DNA from: Babesia bovis T2Bo
Lineage: Eukaryota > Apicomplexa > Aconoidasida > Piroplasmida > Babesiidae
NCBI RefSeq assembly: GCF_000165395.2
Contig: NC_010574.1
Span: 620,001-684,000, forward strand
Direction: 5' to 3'
Length of the DNA: 64,000 bases
Shown here one piece after another: positions 10,338 to 20,466 of this stretch. The notes under the pieces are model-generated. The model saw only the letters and a list, made by a program, of their open reading frames with translations, did not search any database and was not told the origin of the DNA. The position numbers and the translations under genes are program-made. Each line of letters opens with the position of its first letter. Within the stretch, counting starts at the first letter, position 1.

Positions 10338-10991
10338 ATGGCGGACAACGGCGGTATCGTGAAGGCCGCGGGCATCATAGTATACATCCTGGACGCGCTC
10401 TTGGGAACACCCAAGTTCCTACTTCTCAAAGCGTCCAACAAACCGTTCCATTGGACGCCTCCAAAGGGTGAGTTGCTTTATACAACCATAGGTGTACCTG
10501 TATAAGCCTAGTATACACCGTGGCTGTGTTAGCTAGGAAACATGGGCCATAGCTGATATGCTGCTGGTACCCATTTAAGGAACCGAGCTCATAAGTGCTG
10601 TAGGTAGACTGGATCCCGGGGAGTCATTCATGGAAGCAGCGTACCGGGAGACTTGGGAGGAGTCCGGACTACAGAAGGATTTGATTGAACTGGACACTTC
10701 CTTCCAGGAGGTTGGTTGGAATGCATGACACATGGACGCTGCCCAGGTCCTGAGGTACAAGGCCAACGGCAAGGACAAGGAATGTGTCTACTACCTCGGC
10801 AAACTGACCGACGCTGATCCAAAAATCACTATATCGCATGAACACACGGACTATGCGTAGGTACCACTGTATTAACAATAGACATGCCCAGGTGGGTCCC
10901 TGCCAACAATATCGGCGACTACTGCGACAAAGAATCGCTTTGCGAGATGATAGCCAAGGCTGATCTCCACATACGTAATCAACTGCAGTAA
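10338..10991 (+). CDS. NUDT2: NUDT2-type asymmetrical Ap4A hydrolase (Nudix), copy 1
   Basis: Four exons: 10338-10467, 10604-10710, 10747-10856 and 10892-10991, giving 148 residues, the normal size for this family. The start MADNGGIVKAAG precedes FLLLKASNKPFHWTPPKG, matching the Ap4A hydrolase core HHWTPPKG. The Nudix box is complete (G-x5-E-x7-RE-x2-EE-x-G): GRLDPGE, then YRETWEESGL. A SHEHTDYAWV motif follows, like the human SHEHQAYRWL. The enzyme cleaves diadenosine tetraphosphate to ATP and AMP, probably in the cytosol. The Nudix box straddles the first intron, and the other two introns are 36 and 35 bp. It converges on LSM2 with 46 bp between stops. An intact second copy is at 51417-52092, and a third begins at 63997. 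Confidence 0.88.
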
Positions 10992-11037
10992 AATGCAAAC
11001 ACTATGCTCAATGTCATATTAATGCTTGGGTACATGA

Positions 11038-11465
11038 TTACTTGTCTACGTTAGACTTCATGGCCTCGCGGCGACACAGCTCCTGGAGCTCCTCAGTGTT
11101 GACGTCGGAGCTATTGAGGTAGACGTAACGCACCACTGAGCCTCTCACAAAGCAATTCACAACCGATAGCTGATACGTAGTGGTAACTCGGTAGTGGTCA
11201 ACATACCAGGTGAGGATAACGTTCGGTGTCACTGGCCGTCACATTGCTCAGCTTGAAGTTGAGGTACTGGTCCACAGCATGCAGACGGCCGGTCAGCTGT
11301 AGATCGTTCTTTAACTCGACCGTTACACTCGCGCCCTTCTCCGCAAGCGATTGGAAGAAGTTGAAGAATAACTGAGACAAGGTTAAGTAAGGACTATTAG
11401 GGCAGTGCCATACACATTGGCACAATATGGTACTTCCGGATAAGGAAGGTCCCCAAACTCACCAT
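11038..11465 (-). CDS. LSM2: LSM2, Sm-like protein, copy 1
   Basis: Three exons: 11465-11463, 11371-11207 and 11169-11038. The first coding exon is only the ATG: splicing ATG|GTGAGT to CTCAG|TTA gives MLFFNFFQSL, matching the conserved LSm2 start MLFYSFFKSL. The 99-residue product carries both Sm motifs: VELKNDLQLTGRLHAVDQYLNFKL and CFVRGSVVRYVYL. LSm2 is part of the nuclear LSm2-8 ring on U6 snRNA and of the cytoplasmic LSm1-7 decay complex. The first intron is 91 bp, the second 37 bp. It is divergent from TRAP1, sharing about 660 bp of upstream DNA. Two more copies exist (52139-52566, 63424-63851), all with the same exon structure. Confidence 0.88.
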
Positions 11466-12129
11466 CTCGTGGAAAATACGTGCTTCTATAGGGTCAACAT
11501 GGTTAAATGTGCAATGTGACCTTGGTGGGCTATGTTGTGTGGGTCAGTTGCGTGATACTATGTGACCTATTCTATATATAAGATGTAGCACTGATGTGTG
11601 TATTCGGACTCTGACATTGGAGTATAGGCTACCGGAACTAGTCTCGACTACCTAATGGAGTACTTCTACAAGGAGACCACGGAACAATGGAGTACAAGGC
11701 TTAAAATCGCAGTGAATGTTAGTGATAATACGTACATATTGTCGTGGAGTGTGTAATCATAACCGAGGCCGGTATACTGGCAATGTGGTCTACCAGTGGA
11801 CGTCGCTTGTGGAGGCCAAGGGACTTCAGATCCCTGGGAACACCTATCTTCCAGTGTTACGATGGTAATGGGATACTATAAAAGCAAATTTATTTTTATA
11901 CGTCGTAAGGATGCTGCAAAATTGGTTAGTGCTTGCACCGTGACGGTCCCGCGATTTGGATACCGCTGTGCTACTCTTTGCACGGAATCACGACGTCGTG
12001 CATAACGCCATGCTTACGAGTTCGTACACATTTAACGACCTTGACTAGCCGCTGGTTTATATACATCGGCGTTAGGGTCATTCTAACACCATTTTATTGC
12101 AGAATCGTAAACATTCTAGACTTGTCACG
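11466..12129. promoter_or_regulatory. Shared divergent upstream region of LSM2 and TRAP1
   Basis: This 664-bp spacer between two divergent starts is conserved in block 2 (52567-53228) and, inverted, in block 3 (62752-63423). It contains TATATATAAGATGTAG near 11573-11589 and a 12-bp perfect palindrome at 11989-12000. A frame at 11796-12005 lacks coding features and is taken as untranslated. Confidence 0.5.
11989..12000. promoter_or_regulatory. Perfect palindrome CACGACGTCGTG upstream of TRAP1
   Basis: The 12-bp sequence equals its own reverse complement and ends 130 bp before the TRAP1 ATG. It is preserved at the equivalent place upstream of TRAP3 (53090-53101) and TRAP4 (62889-62900). A palindrome of this kind could bind a dimeric factor such as an ApiAP2 protein; that is inference. 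Confidence 0.45.
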
Positions 12130-15100
12130 ATGGTGAAGTTCCACACATTATCGGTCGCAGCCATCTTGGCGATTGCTTCATCCAATACTATTTTTGCTTC
12201 TGTTCAGAATGCTTATGAATACGACAGCCAATTATTGGATGATTCTACAAGCTTCGTTGAAAAGAATTCCCGATCATTCTCAAGTAAGCCTAAGGCAGCT
12301 GACACAGCATCCCACGCCACCAAAGATTATGTGATTGCTGTGGAGAATTCATCACAATTTACTGCCGATTTTTGGAACAAGGATCTAAGGGAATTCTTGG
12401 ACAGTTTGATAAAGAAATTGGCTTCTTCCAGCGGAAGGAAAACCATTTCCTTAGTTGACTATTCCACCATTATTAATCGCTGGTTAACAAGGGAAACGGT
12501 TAAAAGTGATCAATTACCACAGGCTGATAAAAAGCTTGACATGCTGTTAAAGAACCGACGCAATGTTGCCAACGCAAATGTAGGTTACGCAGTGAAGTAT
12601 CTTAGGAGAAATTTCTATGCTAACGGTGCTAAATACCTAGTCAATGATTACTCCACTGAATTGACATATGATGCTGCTCCTGGTAAGGACACTGTTATTT
12701 TCATCATCACCAGTGGTGAGGATTCTAACCCCGATTTCGCATTGAAGGAATCATTGAATGACCGTAGGAATGGTGCTACCTATTATGTGATTGATTTTGG
12801 TGGCAAAAATGGCAAGTTTTGGGGCCAATTTGTCGGCTGCCGCTATCATTACAGCTGCCCTAACTACATTGTTAGCAAGAGTAGCAACACCTCCAAGGTT
12901 CTTGATCACATAGCAACTCAGCTATCAAAGAAAGGCCCACGTGATGCTGTTTGTTATGAGGAGTGGTCTGATTATTCCGAATGCAGCAAACCTTGTGGTA
13001 CCGGTATTAAGACGGCTGTTCTCGAAGGTTTCAAAACCTTAGTAGCCCCCAGCAGTGACTCCACTTCTGTTGGTCGTTCTTGCAAAGAACAGATGCAGAA
13101 CTATAAAACCAAGCAACTACTTTGCAACATGCAACCATGCAACAAGGCTACTGAAACTGATATCCGCGCCCATACTAATGATGGAGAAACGACAACCACC
13201 AATAAGGGCGTCATGGTTCGCCCCTTCGTAATGCAGCCATTGAAGTTCAAGGGTTCGTTCGATTTATCGGATGAAGGATCTAGTGTCGACCCTGAGAATG
13301 ATAAATCTTCTGTATCACAAGAAGAAGTTGAGAAGATGAGAGAAAACGATGTTGTTGATGGTAAGCCTCGCCACTATGTTCCATCATTATATGATGGTAA
13401 TATTAACCTAGATGAAATGCTCCAATTTGCTACTGATGCTAACCGCTACATGAGCAAGTGTAACACAAAGTCTAAGGATTACGTGATTGCATTGGAAGAT
13501 ACTACTCAGCACTCTGAGAAAACATGGAAGGACCTACAGATGTTCGTCAGGCTTCTCGCTGATGCCCTCTCTGCAACAAATGGCACAAACACATTGTCAC
13601 TAGTGAACTTCTCGTCAAAGAACTATCTCACTATGGACAAGACCATTTTATCCCCAAACAACATGAAGGAGGTTGATGCAAAGATCGGTAAGATGTTTGA
13701 AAAACGCAGCAAGGACAAGGAAGCTGACCTAGGCAGTGCTTTGAGATTTTTGCGTAACAACGTTTATATAAATGGTAACAAATACCTATTGAAAGATGCT
13801 CGTACTGAGTTATTGTACAAGGATGCACCTGGTAAGGATACAGTCGTGTTCATAATTACTTGTGGCAACATCGTCGACCGTAATGTTGCACTTCAAGAAG
13901 CATTTGATGCACGTCGTAACGGTGTTACTTTCTATGTAATAGATGTTGAACCAAAGATGCAGCAGCTTTGGACTCAAATGATAGGTTGCCGCTACCATTT
14001 CAGTTGTCCTAACTACGTGGTTGCCAAGAACTTGAAGCCCACCATTGATGTAGAATACATAATGGAGCACATTTGCACTCAACCAGGCAAGGATGCCGTA
14101 TGTGCCGAGGATTGGTCTCCATTCTCAGAATGCAGTGTAAAATGTGGCGGTGGTGTTAGAACATCTGTATTACAAGGATACCGCACATTACTTACTCACA
14201 GTGTGGATCGTGGTTCTGTTGGCAAATCATGCCAGGAGCAACTCAAGGATGTCAAGGCTAAACAACTCCTTTGTAACATGCGTTCATGCAAGCCTCATGA
14301 ACTGGAGCAAAAAGGACCCATTATTGAATCTTCTGTGGACGGACCTACTAAAGAAACTTCCGTCAACGAACCAGCGAATGAAGAGGCATCTGATAAATCT
14401 GCTGGAGCCCCCTCTGAAGATAAGTCAGCTGAAAGCACATCAGCCACTGAACCAGCTAAGGATGAAACAGTAACAAATGAACATGTCGAAACTCCCGCCG
14501 GAACCGTAGAGAGTACTGAATCTACTTCTGAGGAACCAACTCCTGTTGCTGAAGATGTTGCCCAGCCTCCCCAAGAGGAGGTTGTACCTTCTGAGAATCC
14601 CACCAGCTTAGATAATGAAGAAGTCAAGGAGGTTGAATCAACACCTTCGAACGATGGCAACGGAAGTGATGTTACCGAGGAAGAACCGAAGGTTACTGAT
14701 GTACCAGAGGCTGCTCCTTTGGAGCCAGCACCAACTAAGAATCCAGAGGAGATTGCAGTGGAACCTAAGAATGAAACCGAAGGCAGTGAAGACAAAGGTG
14801 CCAAGTCCGAACTTCCTCTCCCAGAGGCTGATTTGAGATCAGAGAGCAACCAACCCTCCACTGGTTCAGTTGAAAAGGGTGAGCCACAGGCAGAAGCCAG
14901 CTCTTCTGACAATTATGACACAGTTACAATTCCAGAGGAATTGAAAGAAAACCTACCCAAACCGGAAATTGAAACCCCTAGCCACGAGGTGGCACCAACC
15001 GTTGACGAACATCAGAATGTACATGTTGTTGAGGAGACAAGTAACAACGACTATGAACAAAGAGCACACAGGGAAGACTACACCACAAATGATCACTCTG

Positions 15101-15336
15101 ATGAACATGACAAGGAGTCGTACTTCACCACGACTAATGCTATGATGGGTTCTGCTGTATGCGTCGTTGTATGCGCGATTGTTGGTGGAGGGTATGCATT
15201 AACCTCTAAGAAGGACACTTCTCTTGACGGCATCAACGACGGTGAAACACCCTTCTTCGATGACAGCACAAATGGCAGGGAAGAGACCGCCGATACTTAC
15301 GATGTTGCTGGCGCAAACGACAATCTGTGGGCTTAA
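12130..15336 (+). CDS. TRAP1: thrombospondin-related anonymous protein, two vWA-TSP1 units
   Basis: Single-exon gene for 1068 residues. The start is MVKFHTLSVAAILAI, chosen because a typical signal peptide begins there; the frame runs 11 codons further upstream. Order: signal peptide to about 23; vWA 1 about 65-250; TSP1 1 about 273-330 (EEWSDYSECSKPCGTG); vWA 2 about 448-640; TSP1 2 about 657-715 (EDWSPFSECSVKCGGG); a Glu/Pro/Thr-rich stalk about 720-1000; TM helix about 1007-1027 (AVCVVVCAIVGGGYAL); a 40-residue acidic cytoplasmic tail ending DNLWA. TRAPs are micronemal adhesins that link host receptors through the tail to the actomyosin motor; the small-residue TM is the kind cut by rhomboid proteases. 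In both vWA domains the MIDAS position DxSxS is degenerate (ENSSQ, EDTTQ), so metal-dependent ligand binding is doubtful. Confidence 0.9.
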   Translation: MVKFHTLSVAAILAIASSNTIFASVQNAYEYDSQLLDDSTSFVEKNSRSFSSKPKAADTASHATKDYVIAVENSSQFTADFWNKDLREFLDSLIKKLASSSGRKTISLVDYSTIINRWLTRETVKSDQLPQADKKLDMLLKNRRNVANANVGYAVKYLRRNFYANGAKYLVNDYSTELTYDAAPGKDTVIFIITSGEDSNPDFALKESLNDRRNGATYYVIDFGGKNGKFWGQFVGCRYHYSCPNYIVSKSSNTSKVLDHIATQLSKKGPRDAVCYEEWSDYSECSKPCGTGIKTAVLEGFKTLVAPSSDSTSVGRSCKEQMQNYKTKQLLCNMQPCNKATETDIRAHTNDGETTTTNKGVMVRPFVMQPLKFKGSFDLSDEGSSVDPENDKSSVSQEEVEKMRENDVVDGKPRHYVPSLYDGNINLDEMLQFATDANRYMSKCNTKSKDYVIALEDTTQHSEKTWKDLQMFVRLLADALSATNGTNTLSLVNFSSKNYLTMDKTILSPNNMKEVDAKIGKMFEKRSKDKEADLGSALRFLRNNVYINGNKYLLKDARTELLYKDAPGKDTVVFIITCGNIVDRNVALQEAFDARRNGVTFYVIDVEPKMQQLWTQMIGCRYHFSCPNYVVAKNLKPTIDVEYIMEHICTQPGKDAVCAEDWSPFSECSVKCGGGVRTSVLQGYRTLLTHSVDRGSVGKSCQEQLKDVKAKQLLCNMRSCKPHELEQKGPIIESSVDGPTKETSVNEPANEEASDKSAGAPSEDKSAESTSATEPAKDETVTNEHVETPAGTVESTESTSEEPTPVAEDVAQPPQEEVVPSENPTSLDNEEVKEVESTPSNDGNGSDVTEEEPKVTDVPEAAPLEPAPTKNPEEIAVEPKNETEGSEDKGAKSELPLPEADLRSESNQPSTGSVEKGEPQAEASSSDNYDTVTIPEELKENLPKPEIETPSHEVAPTVDEHQNVHVVEETSNNDYEQRAHREDYTTNDHSDEHDKESYFTTTNAMMGSAVCVVVCAIVGGGYALTSKKDTSLDGINDGETPFFDDSTNGREETADTYDVAGANDNLWA

Positions 15337-15652
15337 TTAGTACCCGTTTAAGGCAGCGTGATATGCCTTATTAGTATCATACTCAGGAAATCAACCGGTT
15401 TGACTGGTGAGCAGTATTTTGTCAGAAGATTGCAATACCACTCACATATCACAAATGATGGTCATTCCTAGCTGTTGATCTAACAACATAAATGCAGTTT
15501 TTTAAAAATTATAATGTAGTTATATATAAGATAGCTCAATGGAAGCTCGAAATATTAGGATGCATTGCAGTTGTTCTGGTGCTCTGCGGTTGCGTTTACT
15601 GGTAGACTTGTGACAGTTCATTAGTATTTGCTGTATTACATCCTTTCTAAAG
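15337..15652. other. Intergenic, TRAP1 3' flank
   Basis: AT-rich spacer between TRAP1 and the next gene on the same strand. Unlike the other TRAP copies it has no detectable homology to the TRAP3 3' flank and no A gene follows, so the duplicated block ends at or near the TRAP1 stop. I see nothing else in it. Confidence 0.5.
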
Positions 15653-16240
15653 ATGATTCATAGGCTAAATAATAGATGTGTTAGGTGGCTAGACATTTTA
15701 CGGCGCGACGGAGTGCCATATGGTCAGCGTCGTTTCTTCAGTGATCGCAGCGAAGCTGCCTACAGTCGAAGGGTATACTGCAGTAATGGCGTTGTAGAAT
15801 TTGGTCCTCCAACGTACACATTCTTCACTGAGAATGCCTGTTTGACTGTTAAGTTACGAAATGACGAGAATCTTGGTTACAGGGTTATGTTACTATCCGC
15901 TATGACGCGCGAAGGCCAGGATAGTAAGGTATTTGACAAGCGTTCTCGTGTATCTTCTACATTACCAATGGATGAAGCTGCCAAGTTATTTGATATTGTT
16001 AATGATGGTTCAAGTGCTTCCACAGTTACGCTTCAAGGTGTAGATGGCGGCAATGTAATCGTGTCTAAAACAGTTAACAGTATATCTTTGAAATTATGTC
16101 CTAGTTTGATACCAGGAATCAATGTTATGGGTTCTGGAACATCAAATTTGAACACAAGCAAGGTGAATGTCACGTTTGTTGGCGGGAGCAATGAAAATAC
16201 ACTGCTGATCCACGCACTGAAGGAGCTTAAGGATTACTAA
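15653..16240 (+). CDS. Hypothetical, possibly mitochondrial protein
   Basis: A single-exon frame encodes 195 residues. The first ~40 residues are Arg-rich with no acidic cluster (MIHRLNNRCVRWLDILRRDG), like a mitochondrial presequence. The rest is compact and globular, rich in beta-strand-like segments (VVEFGPPTYTFF, CLTVKLRNDENLGYRVMLLS, VTLQGVDGGNVIVSKTVNSI), without TM helices. The pattern loosely suggests a single-stranded nucleic-acid binding fold such as Whirly/MRP, but I do not recognise the family. It lies between two TRAP genes on the same strand. Confidence 0.6.
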   Translation: MIHRLNNRCVRWLDILRRDGVPYGQRRFFSDRSEAAYSRRVYCSNGVVEFGPPTYTFFTENACLTVKLRNDENLGYRVMLLSAMTREGQDSKVFDKRSRVSSTLPMDEAAKLFDIVNDGSSASTVTLQGVDGGNVIVSKTVNSISLKLCPSLIPGINVMGSGTSNLNTSKVNVTFVGGSNENTLLIHALKELKDY

Positions 16241-16534
16241 TATTTATTATCGGGATATCTTGGATTTTTTGGACTGGCAATGGTGTTCGCTTGTCAAGTG
16301 TCAATATGAGTTCGTTTGACATATGAAGACGTTATTTTAACAATATGGATTTTTCATTACTGTGTAAGAGGACTGCGCACACTTTCCTAGCATGCACAGT
16401 TAGAGATCTTTTGTGCACATATTAATATCTATTGTAACATCTGGCTCATGTTACTGCGTGGCATGGAGCCATCCTGAGTCATGTACCATGTGGCAACATG
16501 TTACTTATTGTTCATACAAAGTTATATGGCATCT

Positions 16535-16569
16535 TTGGATCACACAGAAATCATAATTTTGTGATCCAA
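16535..16569. promoter_or_regulatory. 10-bp inverted repeat upstream of TRAP2
   Basis: The arms TTGGATCACA (16535-16544) and TGTGATCCAA (16560-16569) are perfectly complementary around a 15-nt loop, about 100 bp before the TRAP2 start. This could be an operator-like site, a 5'UTR hairpin, or a terminator of the preceding gene, whose stop is about 300 bp upstream. Confidence 0.3.
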
Positions 16570-16667
16570 CTATATTTTACATAGTAAGGCAGAGACCTAA
16601 ACGTCGATACAGCATATCGTTTTCTGGATTAAAAATAAACTTTGCTTCGAAAAGTTTGTGACACAAA

Positions 16668-18795
16668 ATGATCGGTTACATCAAGATTCTGGCCTCTGTG
16701 CCCCTGTTAAGTTTAGCCTTTTTAGCTACAACGGGGCTACATGCTTTTGCGGACAAAGGCGTTGGTATGTTAAATTGGGATTGAAATATTAGCCACAGGT
16801 TCACCAAAGGGAAAACAATGCAAGAAGCAACTTGACTTTTCGATTGTGGTAGATGAATCTGCTAGTATATCGAATGATCAATGGGAGGGTCAGATGATTC
16901 CATTTTTGCGGAATTTGATTCATACCGTTGACCTCGACAACACTGACATACGTCTTTCGCTTACCACTTACTCAACTCCAACTCGCCAGATATTTACGTT
17001 TTTGGATGCGGCTGCAAGCAGTACCAGGCTCGCACTCACTAAGCTTGATTGGATGGCCGGTACCAAAGCTAGGAGTGGTATGACCTACACTGGCAGGGCT
17101 CTGAACTACGTTCGTAAGGCTATACTACCATATGGTCGCAAGAATGTACCCAAGGCATTGTTACTGATTACTGATGGAGTATCTTCGGATGGAAGTTACA
17201 CCGCACAGGTTGCGGCCATGCTTCGTGATGAGGGTGTAAATGTAATGGTTATTGGTGTCGGTGATGTAAATGTTGCTGAATGCCGTGGCATAGTAGGATG
17301 TGATGGAGTAATGGATTGTCCTATGTTCAAGCACACCAACTGGAAGGACATCATGGGCCTCTTTAACAGCTTAATGAAGGAGGTATGTGATATTTTACCT
17401 CAGGACGCTGTTTGTGAGCCTGTATGGGCAGAATGGTCATCTTGTAAAGGGGAATGTGGCGTTCCTGGTACACGAACTCGTGCTCTTTTGGATCTCCGAA
17501 TGATTGAAAAGCCCGTAAATGGCTCGAATGGGCAACCGGGTAAATCATGTGAGGATCAGAAGATGAACTTCTTACCCCAATCAGAGACATGCACCATAGA
17601 ATGCAATCATGAGCCTGTGCCAAGCTCGCCGGTACCTATACCACATGATATGGATCACCCAGAACCAAGCCGTGCTACACCGGAAGGTGACTTAGATCAT
17701 TCTCATTCTAGCATTCCATCCACCCCTGACATGTCATCAAGTTCTACTGACATGCCATCAAGTTCTAGTGACATGCCATCAAGTCCCACTGATATGTCAT
17801 CAAGTACTACCGATATGCCATCAAGTACTACCGATATGCCATCAAGTACTACCGATATGTCATCAAGTACTACCGATATGCCATCAAGTACTACCGATAT
17901 GTCATCAAGTACTACCGATATGCCATCAAGTCCCACTGATATGCCATCAAGTACTACCGATATGCCATCAAGTCCCACTCATACTCGTGTAGAAGAGACC
18001 GATGAAGAACATAACCACAGGAAAGATATGGATATCAAGTTCCCCGAAAATATGGATGATATTCCAGTCGAGGATATTCCCATGCCCATAGATCCTAGAC
18101 ATGGCGTCGAACCATCGGCTTCTGATGTGATACCTGAGGATGACCAACTTCGTAAGAAGCTTGAAATGCAGCGCGAAGAGGACCTAAGGAAGGAATTGAT
18201 GCTCCAACATGAACTGAAGCTTCAAGAAGAAAAGGAAAGGGCGGCTATTTTAGAGAATAACACTCCTTATGGATCCGCCACTTCCGTGTCGCAAGGCGGT
18301 GAATCTACAACTGGCTTACCCCAAAGTAGCGAGGCCGATGCAATAAGTCACGATGTGTATGATAACCACCCCGAGGAATCTGAAAACACAGGGATAAATG
18401 GTTAGTTTGTGTGTTGAATGCACCGAACCTTTTCAGCTGAAGTGACCGAATCTGAGGACTACGAGGGCGAAAAACAAAATGACGAATCAAATGGTACGTT
18501 TGTGTTCATGTTACGTTCAATATCATTCAGCACGTTCGACTAGCAACACTACTAAGATTGCCGGCGGTGCTTTACTAGGTCTTCTTCTCCTTGGTGCCGG
18601 TGGTGGATACGCTATGTACAAAAAGTGAGTGATATAGGCGTTATATTTAAAACTCATTGCAGGAACAAGACACCTACTGTTGAGACAGAATCAGGTGATT
18701 ACACTGGGGCCGACGAGAGTGCAGAACCCATGAAGGAGGGTGACACATACACCGTCACTGAGTTTGACAACAACATTTGGGGCGAGGCAGCGTAA
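16668..18795 (+). CDS. TRAP2: single-unit TRAP with canonical MIDAS
   Basis: Five exons: 16668-16764, 16799-18400, 18437-18493, 18531-18624 and 18663-18795, giving 660 residues. The first exon encodes the signal peptide (MIGYIKILASVPLLSLAFLA). The vWA domain (about 45-225) has an intact DxSxS motif (VVDESASIS) and a conserved LLLITDGVSSDGS. One TSP1 repeat follows (WAEWSSCKGECG). Residues about 343-428 are tandem heptads of Ser-Ser-Thr-Thr-Asp-Met-Pro type, then a Glu/Arg-rich stalk. The small fourth exon encodes the TM helix (IAGGALLGLLLLGAGGGYA); the fifth is an acidic tail with FDNNIWGEAA. It is the only intron-containing TRAP here and the only one outside the duplicated blocks. It ends 32 bp before the next gene on the same strand. 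Confidence 0.88.
17730..17985 (+). repeat. Coding 21-bp tandem repeat (SSTTDMP-type) in TRAP2
   Basis: About twelve imperfect 21-bp units (TCAAGTACTACCGATATGCC type) encode Met-Pro/Ser-Ser-Ser-Thr/Pro-Thr-Asp heptads. Runs of identical codons suggest recent slippage. The region may be an O-glycosylated stalk and is likely to vary in length between isolates. Confidence 0.8.
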
Positions 18796-18827
18796 CTTAC
18801 ACATATAGAAATGTTATAGTAGTATCT

Positions 18828-19931
18828 ATGAAATCACACATTGCATGGAAGTTGGTTGTAACATTGGCATTTTGCCTTGTAGACGGCGTCCGCCTTCCGC
18901 ATCCAAATATCGCATCAATTACATTTCCCATTCAATGTAATACAGTAGAAGGTAACAACAGAGGTGCCATTGCTCTGGCTGTGACTCGGCAGTTTGCATT
19001 GCACAATGCTGTTGATTTTGCGCATAAAAACGTCCAGGAAATCGCAAATAAAACAACTGGCAATAGTGAAATTGATGACGCAATTTCGTTTTATGCTGCC
19101 TATCAAGATAGAATATTGCGCGAACTCCTGCTACCTGCTGTAAACGCAGTGTCTAAGGGACGGTACGCCGAATCTTCTAAACCGCATAAGGTATTAAACA
19201 TGTGTAATCATTTTTAAAAATAATGTAACAGGTTAAAAATGTTGAATGGGATATCGCAGTTAGTACTCCAGACAAGCCTCTGCAATGTGCAGTGCTTGCT
19301 TCCGTCCCTCCTGGGACAATTCTGGTCCGACCTAAACCGGGACCTGGCGAGGTTGAAGCTAGTGATTACATTTCTATAATGGCTCTCAATGACATAGTAA
19401 GATCGCAGCCTTCCAGCTTGTCGCTGCTGTTTCCAAGTGCGCAACCATCTGAAGTGTACAAGCTCTATGCTCACGCTTCCCTACCGGTAAGACTCCAAAG
19501 CTGATAACAAGATCATTCAGACTATTTTGGTTGCGTATCTAAGTTGTAGCAAGTTCTTTAGGCGTGCATTGTCGGCACTGCTGATTACATCGGTTGCTGC
19601 CGCTGCACATCAAATGATCCTTGATTTATTAATCGCTCTTCTGAGAACTAGGACCTTTTGGCACCCATATGTATACGGTCTTTGGAGTCGCATTTATCAC
19701 ACTCCTGTACCTTTATTGGCATTGACTGCGAAGCGGATCGCTGAACTCTCTTATGATGCCTTTATCAGTGTAGAAGAGTATCTACATCGATGTGGAATCG
19801 ACTTGGAAAGCCACATGTTAAACGGTGACCTATACCGTCACATCCTACACCGTAAAGTGATTAAGAATCACATGGGTCTCCACATGCGGTACGAACCAGT
19901 TTTTAGTGGTTCCGAAGTACACATTGCTTAA
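18828..19931 (+). CDS. Hypothetical membrane-associated protein with signal sequence
   Basis: Three exons: 18828-19190, 19232-19486 and 19521-19931, giving 342 residues in phase 0 throughout. The start MKSHIAWKLVVTLAFCLVDG looks like a cleavable signal peptide. The middle has a PPGTILVRPKPGPGEV segment. The last exon contains a long hydrophobic stretch (ALSALLITSVAAAAHQMILDLLIALL), probably one or two membrane helices, then a His/Arg-rich tail. I do not recognise the family. The TAA stop at 19929-19931 overlaps the stop of the convergent gene on the other strand. Confidence 0.6.
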
Positions 19932-20466
19932 CTTTTTTGCTCTCCTTCGTTTCCATCTTCTGCGAAGTAGTTAGCAAGTTGTTCATCTAATCGTCCCTTG
20001 AAGGCTTCATTTCCCATATATTTATCCAATTGCATATCCTGGAATCAATGATATTGGTATCTATGCCATCCACTTACCAGATCGTCTTTCGTTACTGCCT
20101 TTTTCACTGGATTCTTACGTGCGATTCGCGCGCGTTTATTAAGTGTTTTACGTACTTGTCCTTGTGAATTGTTGGTCGAAGGACCAGGGCGTTGGATAGC
20201 TCTCTTTCTTTGTGCTAATGGCTCGCGTCTTGGACGATATCGTTCCTGTTCAGCACTGTTTTGCGGCCTTCTAGCATTTTCATATGCTCCTCTAAATGTC
20301 TGATTCATGTTGTAATCCTTTTCTGTGCAGCATTGCAATGAATATGTATTTTGGACACACCCCTAGCATCATAGGCAGCAGGTTGAGAGCGAGCCTGCGG
20401 ACGATACTGCCGTGGGCGGCGCATAGGAGAACGCTCTCGCCTATTTTGTTTGTATGTATGTTGCAT
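19928..20466 (-). CDS. Small basic FoP/UAP56-interacting-type mRNA export protein
   Basis: Three exons: 20466-20361, 20322-20078 and 20038-19928, giving 153 residues. The N-terminal two thirds are Arg/Pro/Gln-rich (RRERSPMRRPRQYRPQARS). The last exon encodes MQLDKYMGNEAFKGRLDEQL, resembling the LDxxLDxYM motif at the end of ALYREF, FOP and related proteins that contact the UAP56/DDX39 helicase. No RRM is present, so it would be an FoP- or UIF-like linker rather than ALYREF. Role in nuclear mRNA export is inferred from the motif. The introns are 38 and 39 bp. Its stop codon overlaps the stop of the upstream plus-strand gene, and its start is 81 bp from the RPS9 stop. Confidence 0.5.

Noticed and set aside
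11796..12136. Short plus-strand frames upstream of TRAP1
   Set aside because: They lie in the shared LSM2-TRAP promoter region and are not preserved as frames in the other two copies.
14295..14912. 205-codon Ser-rich minus-strand frame
   Set aside because: It is the antisense of the Glu/Pro/Thr-rich stalk of TRAP1; low-complexity coding DNA often leaves the opposite frame open.
17703..17978. Minus-strand frame with regular Asp-Gly-Ile-Ser-Val repeats, and plus-strand Cys-His-Gln repeats at 17768-17992
   Set aside because: Both are other-frame shadows of the TRAP2 heptad repeat.
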